Notes under the pieces: generated by a model
The model's database searches: none
What the model was told of the DNA's origin: nothing
What the model saw: only the letters and a program-made list of their open reading frames with translations
Part shown: positions 51,639 to 59,689 of the stretch, in pieces
Position numbering within the stretch: the first letter of the stretch is position 1
Layout: each line of letters opens with the position of its first letter
Made by a program: the position numbers and the translations under genes
DNA from: Halorubellus litoreus
GTDB taxonomy: Archaea > Halobacteriota > Halobacteria > Halobacteriales > Natrialbaceae
Assembly (NCBI RefSeq): GCF_037081675.1
Contig: NZ_JAZAQL010000003.1
Coordinates: 372,001 to 436,000, forward strand
DNA length: 64,000 nt
Direction: 5' to 3'

Positions 51639-52433
51639 TCAGTGTGGTTCGGCGATGCCCTGCATCCAGACGATACCGACGTGGATGGCGATGAGCGTGG
51701 TGGTGACGAACGGCATGATGAAGACGTGCATGATGTACATGCGGAGGAGCGTGGCCTGACTGAGACTGAAGCCACCGAAGAGCAACTGGGCGAGCCACTC
51801 GCCGATCAGTGGGACCGAGAGGAACAACTCCACGCCGATCTGGCCGGCCCAGAACGCGAGCTGGTCCCAGGGGAGCAGGTAGCCGGTGTACCCGAACCAG
51901 AGGACGAGCGAGATGAGGACGATGCCGAGGATCCAGTTGAGTTCGCGGGGTTCCTTGTACGCGCCCGTGAAGTACACGCGGAGCATGTGCAGGAACACCG
52001 CGGCGACCATGACCTGGGCCGCCCAGCGGTGGACGGAGCGGAGCATGGACCCGAGGTTCAGGTCGGTCATGATGAACACGATCTGGTTGTACGCCGCTGA
52101 GGGGTCGCCGGTCGTCGCCGGCGCGTAGTAGAATCCGAGCAGCGCTCCCGATACCGCGGCGACGAGGTACGCGATGACGGAGAACGACCCGAGGGCGTAG
52201 AGCGGGTACCAGTACCAGAACTTGTTGTCGAGGTTGTACTGTTCGGTGTGGCTCTTGGGCATCTGCATGTTGACCCTGTAGTAGAGGGTCTCGAGCAGTT
52301 CGACGTAGTCGACGATGCGGAGGCGTCGGTCGAGGTAGACGAGGACGAGGAGGTAGCCTCGTTCGACGGGTGTGAGCCGCTTCTCGCGGAGCCACTCGCG
52401 GTGGTCGGTGTCGTCGGGACGTTGGAGGCTCAT
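51639..52433 (-). CDS. Cytochrome b N-terminal-half protein (PetB-like)
   Basis: 264 residues. After a 60-residue N-terminus come four core helices. The haem b ligands show as two His pairs: SVHRWAAQ and FLHMLR, then YIMHVF and IAIHVG. The quinol-binding loop is GYTGYLLPWDQLAFWA. Ends at IAEPH with no PEWY/PDWY half, which is supplied by the separate protein at 24173-24982. Start ATG 52431-52433; the longer frame to 52520 has an unlike basic leader. No Rieske or halocyanin gene is adjacent. Function: electron transfer from quinol in a bc-like complex. Confidence 0.88.
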   Translation of the reverse strand: MSLQRPDDTDHREWLREKRLTPVERGYLLVLVYLDRRLRIVDYVELLETLYYRVNMQMPKSHTEQYNLDNKFWYWYPLYALGSFSVIAYLVAAVSGALLGFYYAPATTGDPSAAYNQIVFIMTDLNLGSMLRSVHRWAAQVMVAAVFLHMLRVYFTGAYKEPRELNWILGIVLISLVLWFGYTGYLLPWDQLAFWAGQIGVELFLSVPLIGEWLAQLLFGGFSLSQATLLRMYIMHVFIMPFVTTTLIAIHVGIVWMQGIAEPH

Positions 52434-52545
52434 CGGTGATCCGGAGTGTGGGTGCGGACGGTGCGGGTCCCGCCGCTCGAGTCCAAACTCCTTGTTAGCA
52501 AGTGCCACATCACCGCGCATAGGTATGGGTTCCTTTCGGTGTCGG

Positions 52546-54162
52546 TCAGTTACCAGGGTGCCAGCGGGCGTCCTCGAACGGCGCCTCGAGCGCGGAGACG
52601 AGGTCGGCGGCGGCGGCGAACGGGTCGGTGTCGCGAGCCTCGGCGTCCGGTCGCGTTCGCTCGGCGTGCGCGTAGACGGCGTCGAGGAACGAGTCGCGGA
52701 CGCACCGGTTCTCGAAGAGCCCGTGGAGGTACGTGCCGACCGCGCGGTCGGTCGCGACGCTGGTCGGCTCGAGCGGCGGGTCGGAGTCGACGGAGGGTGC
52801 CGCGCCGTCGGCGACGACGGTCGTCTCGCCCATGTGTATCTCGTATCCGTCGACCGTCGGTGGCTTGCCCTCGCTGCCGGTCGAGGCGTCGAGGTAGCCG
52901 CCGCCGTGGAAGGGGACGGAGACGGCTTCGACGCGCTTGTCCGTGGAGAACGCGGTCTCGACGGGGAGGAGGCCGAAGCCGTCGACGACGTCGTCGTCGC
53001 CGGTGCCTTCGACGGCGGCGTTCGTGATGCGGTCGCCGAGGAGCTGGTAGCCGCCGCAGACGCCGAGGACGGGGCCGTCGAACGCGTCGAGTGCGCGTTC
53101 GAACCCGGCGTCGCGGAGCGCGTGGAGGTCGTCGACGGTGTTCTTCGTGCCGGGGAGGACGAGCGCGTCGACGTCGCCGACGCGACCGGCGGCGCGCTCG
53201 GGGTCGAGGTACGTGATGCGAACGCCCGGTGTTCGCGCGAACGGCTCGAAGTCGGTGAAGTTCGAGATGCGCGGGAGCCTGACGACGCCGACCGTGACGG
53301 TCCGCTCGGCGGCGGCGCCGTCGTCGTCGCCGACGACGCGTCGCCCGGCTCCCTCGTCCTCGTCTGGTAGCCCGAGGCTGTCCTCCTCCGGGAGCCCGGG
53401 GTCGTCGTAGGGGAGGACGCCGAGCACGGGTACGCCCGTTCTGGCTTCGAGTTCGTCGACGCCCGGGTCGAGGAGTGACTGGTCGCCGCGGAACTTCGAG
53501 ACGACGGTGCCGGCGACGCGCTCGCGGACGTCCTCTGGCATCAGTTCGAGCGTGCCGTAGAGGCTCGCGAACACGCCACCGCGTTCCACGTCGCCGACGA
53601 CGACCACGTGCGCGTCCGCGAACCGCGCGGTCTCGACGTTCGCGAGGTCGCGGTCGTGGAGGTTGATCTCCGCGATGCTGCCCGCGCCCTCCGCGACGAC
53701 GACGTCGTGCTCGCTCGCGAGTCGCGCGTGCGCTCGGGCTGCTGCGTCGCGGACGAACTCCCAGTGCTCGTCGTAGTACTCGCCGGCGGCGTACGTCCCG
53801 ACCGGGTCGCCGTCGACGACGAGCTGGCTCTCGCCATCGCCGCGTGGTTTGAGGAGGACGGGATTGTGGTCGGTCGACGGCGGGACGCGAGCGGCGCGCG
53901 CCTGCACGTGCTGGCTGACGCCGACCTCGCCCCAGTCGCCGTCCGGGGAGACCGCGACGCGAGCGTTGTTGCTCATGTTCTGGGCTTTGAACGGCGCGAC
54001 GTCGACGCCACGATCTGCGAGCAGCCGGCAGAGACCCGCGACGACCGTGCTCTTCCCCACGTGGCTCGCGGTGCCGGCGACGAGCACCGTCGCCGCTGTC
54101 GACGCATCGGTCGCGTCACCGTCCCAGCGCTCGCGCATCGAGCCGTCCCGTTGCTCGGTCAC
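52546..54162 (-). CDS. cobQ: Cobyric acid synthase
   Basis: 538 residues. N-terminal dethiobiotin-synthase-like ATPase domain (LVAGTASHVGKSTVVAGLCRLL, then APFKAQNMSNNARV, a CobQ signature) and C-terminal class I glutamine amidotransferase with nucleophile Cys in LGVCGGYQLLGD and His in VGTYLHGLFEN. It amidates side chains of adenosyl-cobyrinate diamide in cobalamin synthesis. GTG 54160-54162 assumed; ATG 54136-54138 (MRERWDG) is a possible alternative. No other cobalamin gene is in the window, so it is an isolated pathway member. Confidence 0.93.
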   Translation of the reverse strand: MTEQRDGSMRERWDGDATDASTAATVLVAGTASHVGKSTVVAGLCRLLADRGVDVAPFKAQNMSNNARVAVSPDGDWGEVGVSQHVQARAARVPPSTDHNPVLLKPRGDGESQLVVDGDPVGTYAAGEYYDEHWEFVRDAAARAHARLASEHDVVVAEGAGSIAEINLHDRDLANVETARFADAHVVVVGDVERGGVFASLYGTLELMPEDVRERVAGTVVSKFRGDQSLLDPGVDELEARTGVPVLGVLPYDDPGLPEEDSLGLPDEDEGAGRRVVGDDDGAAAERTVTVGVVRLPRISNFTDFEPFARTPGVRITYLDPERAAGRVGDVDALVLPGTKNTVDDLHALRDAGFERALDAFDGPVLGVCGGYQLLGDRITNAAVEGTGDDDVVDGFGLLPVETAFSTDKRVEAVSVPFHGGGYLDASTGSEGKPPTVDGYEIHMGETTVVADGAAPSVDSDPPLEPTSVATDRAVGTYLHGLFENRCVRDSFLDAVYAHAERTRPDAEARDTDPFAAAADLVSALEAPFEDARWHPGN

Positions 54163-54281
54163 GACTCACCACTCGACGCCGTCGTCGAAAAGATTGCCGC
54201 TCCACGCGGCGACCCCGGTACAGAGACGGTACCGTCGGTACAGTTCAGATAACAAAGGTCTTCGGCGCCGTATGGTGGTTC

Positions 54282-54692
54282 GTGTCCTACGTCGACGTGG
54301 ACCTCCCGGAGTCAACGCGGCGGTCGGAAGCGGTGCCGTCGGCGCTCCAGGGCGTCCTCGCCGTCGCGACGACGTCCACGCTGGATGCGGCGTCGACCGT
54401 CGTCGGGCTCTCGCTCGCGCCCGTCCTCGTCGAGAGCAATCCACTCGCGAGAGCGCTGTTCGCGGAGTACGGCGTCCTCCAGTCGGTCGTCGTCATCTCC
54501 GTCCTCCTCGCCGTCGTCGTCGTCGGCGTGACCGAGTCCGCCGTCCGCGTTCTGGCTGACCGAACTCACCGGCCCGTGCTCGCCGGGAGCGTGGTCCGAC
54601 TCGTCGGGTACGGAACGCCGTCGCTCGTCTCACTGTACGCCGCCACGAACAACGTCGTCCTCGTCATCGAGCACGCGCCTCTGTTCGCGTGA
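54282..54692 (+). CDS. Small membrane protein (DUF5658-like)
   Basis: 136 residues, GTG start. Three to four hydrophobic segments (AVATTSTLDAASTVVGLSLA, VVVISVLLAVVVVGV, RLVGYGTPSLVSLYAATNNVV). The pattern with Asn in ESNPLARALF and a C-terminal ATNNVV helix recalls DUF5658 membrane proteins. Divergent from cobQ. An AT-richer element (CAGTTCAGATAACAAAGG, 54241-54258) lies about 30 bases before the start and may be the promoter. Function unknown. Confidence 0.6.
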   Translation: MSYVDVDLPESTRRSEAVPSALQGVLAVATTSTLDAASTVVGLSLAPVLVESNPLARALFAEYGVLQSVVVISVLLAVVVVGVTESAVRVLADRTHRPVLAGSVVRLVGYGTPSLVSLYAATNNVVLVIEHAPLFA

Positions 54693-55158
54693 CCGGCGTC
54701 GTAGCTCGACGCCACCAGCGGCCAGCCGACGACAGTCCACTCCACCTCGGCGTGCCCTGCCGTCTCGCGAATCACCGGCGAGCGGCGCACTGAAACGACG
54801 TGAAATGACGCGAACCGTCCATCCGATAAGGTGAGCTTACCGCTGCTGCGGGCCGTAACAGCCCGGTAAACGGTGCGTTGGTATGTTGCCGATTACCGGT
54901 CACGAAACGTCACTATCACGTAATCGAGTGGTAACCGACCGTCGTATACGGGCCTGAAAGTGGTGGAAAGGTCTATTCATGTAGTCCATCGCTACTCGTG
55001 CATGGTGTCACGAACCGTCTCGTTCCCCATCCGACGCCACCAGGGTGGCGGTAAGGGGGCGTTACCGACGAGAAACGGCCCGTTCGAACGGCTGCGGCAC
55101 GCACGTGGAGGACGGAGGCGAGCATGATCCCGGGGTGGGTGACTGGGGTGGATGTGGC
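54693..55158. other. 466-base intergenic region with GGTAA/TTACC inverted repeats
   Basis: No gene is supported. TTACCG (54837-54842) pairs with CGGTAA (54864-54869) around an inner GGGC/GCCC stem. ATTACCGG lies at 54892-54899 and GGTAACC at 54930-54936, and a compact hairpin CGGTAA-N7-TTACCG at 55049-55067. The clustering of one word in both orientations suggests several sites for one protein or a structured RNA. Confidence 0.4.
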
Positions 55159-55368
55159 GTGACGGACCTCGAACGTGCGTGGGCGGGCGTCGACGACGAC
55201 CCGGACCTCGAACGCGACCTCGGCTACCGGCCGTTCGACGTCGAGGTCGTGGTCGCGGAACAGTACGGACAGCTCCTCTTCTTGCCGAGCGACGACGACA
55301 TCCTCGAGGAGGACTCGTTCGTCGTCGCCGACGAATCGCTCGTCGTCGACCTGGCGGACTGGCGCTGA
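55159..55368 (+). CDS. Small acidic hypothetical protein (69 aa)
   Basis: GTG start at 55159. Very acidic: TDLERAWAGVDDDPDLERDLG, YRPFDVEVVVAEQYGQLLFLPSDDDILEEDSFVVADESLVVDLADWR. The second half could be a small beta-barrel. The upstream frame continues to 55045 but is Gly/Arg-rich and unlike coding sequence. The composition and codon positions look coding; no family recognised. Confidence 0.6.
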   Translation: MTDLERAWAGVDDDPDLERDLGYRPFDVEVVVAEQYGQLLFLPSDDDILEEDSFVVADESLVVDLADWR

Positions 55369-55768
55369 CCGACGCGGCGACCTCGCTCCTCTCGTCATCG
55401 CTCTGCCAGTCCACGGTCCCTTACTCCGAGCACGTGGTAGTCACCTGATAACACCCGGTCATGGGGAATGGTGACTACCAGCGGGTAACGGGGTGGGGCT
55501 GCGGTGACGACGCCCGTCGAGTACAACTGAACTACCCGACCGGACACCTCCCCTTGCCCTCGCCAACTGACGCATAACAAAGCCCGTCTCTACCCTCCCT
55601 GTTGGTATTCAGTAAGGTCGTGACAACGAATGCAAAGCAAAGATTTCCACCCCCCGAAACCCCCGTACTCGTCCTCCATTAGAGCGCTCGGCCACCAACC
55701 GGCGAGCTCGCTCGCAACTCGTCCGTCCGCCCGGCGACACGCCGGCGGACGGGGGAGGTAACGAACCG
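55369..55768. other. glmS leader region, 400 bases
   Basis: No gene. An 11-bp perfect inverted repeat TGGTAGTCACC (55435-55445) and GGTGACTACCA (55470-55480) encloses 24 bases. Further on, GGGGGAGGT (55751-55759) forms a strong Shine-Dalgarno about 10 bases before the glmS ATG, so glmS is translated from a leadered message. Nothing else recognised. Confidence 0.45.
55435..55480. promoter_or_regulatory. 11-bp inverted repeat upstream of glmS
   Basis: Two perfect 11-bp arms with a 24-base spacer. It may be an operator or an RNA stem-loop. It is about 290 bases before the start codon, so it could instead be the end of the upstream transcript. Confidence 0.4.
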
Positions 55769-57580
55769 ATGTGTGGCATCACCGCACGCGTCGGGACCGA
55801 GGACTCCTCCGAGTCGCTCGTCGCGACGCTCGAGAACCTCGAGTACCGCGGCTACGACTCGGCCGGTATCGCCGTGAAGAACGGCACCGGCCTCAAGATC
55901 CAGAAGCGCGAGGGGCAGGTCGCCGCGCTCCGCGCCGCGGTCGCTGAGAACCGCCTCGAGGGTGACCTCGGGATCGGCCACACTCGCTGGAGCACGCACG
56001 GCGAGCCGTCGGACGCGAACGCGCACCCGCACGTCGACTGCTCGGGTCGCGTCGCGATCGTCCACAACGGCATCATCGAGAACCACACCGAACTCCGGCG
56101 AGCGCTCGAAGCGCGCGGCCACGAGTTCCGGAGCGACACCGACACCGAGGTCGTCCCGCATCTCGTCGAGGAACGCCTCGACGCCGGCGACGACCCCGAG
56201 ACCGCGTTCCGTACCGCCATCACCGAACTCGAAGGCAGCTTCGCGCTCGCGATGATCCACGAGGACGTCGATAGCGTGTTCGCGACCCGCACCGGGTCGC
56301 CGCTCGTCCTCGGCGTCAGCGACGACGCGAACTACCTCGCGAGCGACGTGCCCGCGTTCCTCGAGTACACGAACCGCGTCGTCTACCTGGAGGACGGCGA
56401 CGTCGCGGTCCTCACCGCCGACGACTACCGTATCACGGACGTCGACGGGTTCGACGTCTCCCGTCCCGTGGAGACCGTCGACTGGGCGGCCGAGGACGCC
56501 GGGAAAGGCGAGTACGACCACTACATGCTCAAGGAGATCCACGAGCAGCCGACGTCGCTCCAGCAGACCATCCAGGGTCGCCTGGACGGCGACGACGTCG
56601 TCCTCGAGGAGTTCGAGGCCGGGTCGTTCGCGGACGTTCGTCGCGTGCACTTCGTCGCGTGCGGGACGAGCTATCACGCGGGGATGTACGCCGAGAGCTT
56701 GTTCGCGGACTGGAACGTGGACGCGCAGACGTTCCTCGCGAGCGAGTACGCGACGCACCCGCCGGCAATCGGCGAGCACACGCTCGTCGTCGGTATCACG
56801 CAGAGCGGCGAGACCGCCGACACCCTCGGCGCGCTCGAGATCGCGAAGGAGCGCGGGGCGCGAACGCTCGCGTTGACGAACGTCGTCGGGTCGAGCGCCG
56901 CGCGCCTCTGCGACGACGCCCTGTTCATCCGCGCTGGCCCCGAGATCGGTGTCGCGGCGACGAAGACGTTCTCGTCGCAGGTCGCGACGCTCGTCCTCCT
57001 CGGCGAACGCATCACGCGCGACGTCACTGGGTCGCCGACCCCGGATTCGGCGGCGCGCCTGGAGGCGCTCGCCGAGCTCCCCGAGCACGTCCAGACGGTG
57101 CTCGACACGTCCCGTGCGGCCGAGATAGCTGACCGGTTCGCGCACGAGGACTCGCACTTCTTCATCGGGCGGGGGAGCGCGTACGCCGTCGCGCTCGAAG
57201 CGGCGTTGAAGTTCAAGGAGATCACGTACGAGCACGCCGAGGGGTTCGCGGCGGGCGAACTCAAGCACGGCCCGCTTGCGCTCGTCACCGAACACACGCC
57301 CGTGTTCGCGGTCTGCAACGGGAACAACGAGGCGAAGCTCGCGAGCAACGTCCGCGAGGTCCAGACCCGCGGCGGCCCGGTCGTCGGCGTCTGCCCGCGC
57401 ACGAGCGACGCGCTCGCCGACACCGCCGACGAGGTCCTGACGGTGCCCGCCACCCACCCGGACCTCGTCGCCATCCTCGCGAACGTCCAGCTCCAGCTCG
57501 TCGCGTACCACGCCGCGGACGACCTCGACCGCCCCATCGACAAACCCCGGAACCTCGCGAAGTCCGTCACCGTCGAGTGA
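55769..57580 (+). CDS. glmS: Glutamine-fructose-6-phosphate aminotransferase (isomerising)
   Basis: 603 residues, the normal length. N-terminal glutaminase with the catalytic Cys2 (MCGITARVG), the GHTRWSTHGEPSDANAHPH loop and HNGIIENH. Two SIS sugar-isomerase domains follow: VACGTSYHAGMYAESL with ITQSGETADTLGAL, and GRGSAYAVALEAALKFKEI. C-terminal DKPRNLAKSVTVE is the usual end. It makes glucosamine-6-phosphate for amino-sugar and glycan synthesis. A strong Shine-Dalgarno precedes the ATG. Confidence 0.97.
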   Translation: MCGITARVGTEDSSESLVATLENLEYRGYDSAGIAVKNGTGLKIQKREGQVAALRAAVAENRLEGDLGIGHTRWSTHGEPSDANAHPHVDCSGRVAIVHNGIIENHTELRRALEARGHEFRSDTDTEVVPHLVEERLDAGDDPETAFRTAITELEGSFALAMIHEDVDSVFATRTGSPLVLGVSDDANYLASDVPAFLEYTNRVVYLEDGDVAVLTADDYRITDVDGFDVSRPVETVDWAAEDAGKGEYDHYMLKEIHEQPTSLQQTIQGRLDGDDVVLEEFEAGSFADVRRVHFVACGTSYHAGMYAESLFADWNVDAQTFLASEYATHPPAIGEHTLVVGITQSGETADTLGALEIAKERGARTLALTNVVGSSAARLCDDALFIRAGPEIGVAATKTFSSQVATLVLLGERITRDVTGSPTPDSAARLEALAELPEHVQTVLDTSRAAEIADRFAHEDSHFFIGRGSAYAVALEAALKFKEITYEHAEGFAAGELKHGPLALVTEHTPVFAVCNGNNEAKLASNVREVQTRGGPVVGVCPRTSDALADTADEVLTVPATHPDLVAILANVQLQLVAYHAADDLDRPIDKPRNLAKSVTVE

Positions 57581-57728
57581 CCGCGGTCACGTAGCGTTCA
57601 CGACCTCGCTTCGAGCCTTTCTCTGCGACGCTGCGCCGACCGACGCCGGTAGTCGCGGCCGTCATCGTTCCACGTCACCCTCGCACCCATCGAAACACCG
57701 AAACGGATGGCGTTCGGTCACGGAACCG

Positions 57729-59006
57729 ATGCCCTCCAGTTCGCCCGCGTTCCGGCGGCGTGCTGCGCTCGCCGCGGCCGCTGCCTCGCTCTCCTCGCTG
57801 GCCGGTTGCCAGACACTCGACCGCCTGTCTGGTTCTCCGTCCCGGTTCCGTCGTCACACTCGCGACGCGCCGGTCGACGGCGACCGGGGTCCGTGGCCGA
57901 CCACGCGCGGCGGGTTCGGTCGACGGTCGTTCGCCGACCGGGACCTCGACGTCACCGCCACCGGGAGGGTCGACCGCCTCGCGCCGGCGAGCCGGAGCCA
58001 GTTCCCCGAGCAGCCCGCGGTCGGCAGCCACGGCGTCCTCGCGCTGGTCTCGGCGCTCCCGTCCGACGTCGTCGGCGACGGCGAGGGGGCGTTCACGGGG
58101 ACGCTCGGCGTCACCACGGGCGGGGTTCGGACGCTGGCTCGACGCGGGGTCGGGTCGACGGTCGCAGCGGTCGGCGACGCGGCGATACTGCCCGGCGAGT
58201 CCGGGGTCGTCGCCGTCGACGCCAGGAACGGCGCGGAATGCTGGCGGTTCGAGACGGGAACCTTTCCGACGCTCGTCGGCGACGTCTGCTGTCTCGAGGC
58301 GGGCGACCACCTCTACGGGCTCGACGTCCGGACCGGGACCGTCCGCTGGGCGGTGGAGAACGTCGCCGACGACGACTCCTACGGGTACACCGTGGACGCG
58401 TTCGCGGCGAGCGACGACCGCCTGTTCGCCACCCGGAAGCACGAGTACGACGCGCCGTCGCTCGTCGCGCTCGACGCGCGCGACGGGAGCGTCGAGTGGC
58501 GAGGGGACGTCGACCGGAGTGGTTGGCCGCCCGTGGTCGGCCCCGACCGCGTCTACGTGCTCTCCGCAAGCGGCACGCTGACCGCGTTCTCGCTGGACGG
58601 CACGCGCGAGTGGGCGCGAGCGCTCGACCTCGCTGCGCCGCCGGCCGTGGGCGACGACCGCCTGGTCGCGACGACCGCGTCCGCCCCGCGCTCGCTCGTC
58701 GCGCTGGACCCGGCGACGGGCGCGGAGCTCTGGCGGACGCCCGTCGCCGCCGACGCCTGCGCGGTCCCAGCAGTCACGCCTCGCAGGGCGTACGTCACCG
58801 AATCCGGTGCGCGCACCCCGGTCTCTATCGCCGCTATCGACGTGGCGAGCGGCGAGCGACGCTGGACGAGATCGATTCCGTCGACCGCCGACGACGCCGG
58901 GTCGCTCACCGCGAGCGCGCCGGCGCTCGCGGACGACGGGCTCGTCGTCGCCGTCGTCGGGAACGACGCGTTCGCCTCGGGCCGGGGAACGTACCTGGTG
59001 GCGTGA
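57729..59006 (+). CDS. PQQ-like beta-propeller lipoprotein
   Basis: 425 residues. FRRRAALAAAAASLSSLAGC is a Tat signal with lipobox, so it should be lipid-anchored outside. PQQ_2 blades include VAVDARNGAECWRF, YGLDVRTGTVRWAV, VALDARDGSVEWRG and VALDPATGAELWRT. Like the protein at 4577, it is of unknown function. Its last codons (RGTYLVA-stop) lie in the first copy of a 34-bp tandem repeat. Confidence 0.85.
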   Translation: MPSSSPAFRRRAALAAAAASLSSLAGCQTLDRLSGSPSRFRRHTRDAPVDGDRGPWPTTRGGFGRRSFADRDLDVTATGRVDRLAPASRSQFPEQPAVGSHGVLALVSALPSDVVGDGEGAFTGTLGVTTGGVRTLARRGVGSTVAAVGDAAILPGESGVVAVDARNGAECWRFETGTFPTLVGDVCCLEAGDHLYGLDVRTGTVRWAVENVADDDSYGYTVDAFAASDDRLFATRKHEYDAPSLVALDARDGSVEWRGDVDRSGWPPVVGPDRVYVLSASGTLTAFSLDGTREWARALDLAAPPAVGDDRLVATTASAPRSLVALDPATGAELWRTPVAADACAVPAVTPRRAYVTESGARTPVSIAAIDVASGERRWTRSIPSTADDAGSLTASAPALADDGLVVAVVGNDAFASGRGTYLVA

Positions 59007-59085
59007 CGCGTCGCGCTGGGGAACGTACCTGGTGGCGTGACGCGTCGCGCTGGGGAACGTACCTGGTGGCGTGACGCGTCGCGCC
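58984..59085. repeat. 34-bp tandem repeat, three copies, spanning a stop codon
   Basis: Copies 58984-59017, 59018-59051 and 59052-59085 are identical apart from the last base of the third. The stop codon of the PQQ gene (59004-59006) is in the first copy, and each later copy repeats the same tail and stop codon. No spacers, so not CRISPR. Confidence 0.97.
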
Positions 59086-59153
59086 GTGGTCCCGCGTGCT
59101 GCGGGGGGACCGCTCGGGCGAACGACTTTGGGTCGTCCGCGAGTGGTCGGGGC

Positions 59154-59549
59154 ATGGAACGGGAACGCGTCTCGACTGGAACGCCCTGGGAGGATGCGGT
59201 CGGGTACTCGCGTGCGGTTCGCGTCGGGGACCGGATAGAGGTGTCTGGGACGACGGCGACGGACGAGGACGGCGAGGTCGTCGGTGTCGAGGACCCGTAC
59301 GCGCAGACGGTCCAGGTACTCGAGAACGTCGAGCGCGCGCTCGCCGAGCTCGACGCTTCGCTCGCGGACGTCGTCCGCACTCGGCTGTTCGTCACGGACG
59401 TCGACGATTGGGAAGCCATCGGTCGCGCGCACTCGGAAGCGTTCGACGACGTCCGGCCGGCGACGACGATGGTCGAGGTCTCGGGGCTCGTCGACCCCGA
59501 CATGTGCGTGGAAATGGAGGCGATAGCGGTCGTCCGGGCGTCGGAGTAG
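59154..59549 (+). CDS. RidA-family protein
   Basis: 131 residues. RidA pattern: GDRIEVSGTTATDEDGEVVGVEDPYAQTVQVLENVERALAELDASLADVVRTRLFVTDVDDWEAIG and the C-terminal ARPATTMVEVSGLVDPDMCVEMEAIAVV. The active Arg of RidA (in 'RAT/RPA') is kept. It detoxifies reactive enamines or binds small molecules. ATG 59154 follows the repeat region by about 70 bases. A hairpin lies 20 bases after the stop. Confidence 0.9.
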   Translation: MERERVSTGTPWEDAVGYSRAVRVGDRIEVSGTTATDEDGEVVGVEDPYAQTVQVLENVERALAELDASLADVVRTRLFVTDVDDWEAIGRAHSEAFDDVRPATTMVEVSGLVDPDMCVEMEAIAVVRASE

Positions 59550-59570
59550 CTGCGGCGGGGAAGCCAGTGG

Positions 59571-59591
59571 GGTTTACGTGAGACGTAAACC
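59571..59591. terminator. Hairpin GGTTTACGT-GAG-ACGTAAACC downstream of ridA
   Basis: A perfect 9-bp stem with a three-base loop, 22 bases after the RidA stop. It shares its core with the hairpin at 4524-4546, including the GAG of the loop. Confidence 0.5.
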
Positions 59592-59689
59592 TCCGATGGT
59601 GGAGGCACTGGACGTCGGTCGATGCCGGCGTGGCGAACGCTATCGCGAATCGGGTCGTGTCGGGAGAACGCGTGGAGAACGAGGCGTGG

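Noticed and set aside
55369..55768. glmS ribozyme
   Set aside because: No match to the known ribozyme core that I can see, and it is a bacterial element.
58984..59085. CRISPR-like array
   Set aside because: The 34-bp units are directly adjacent with no spacers, and no cas gene is present.
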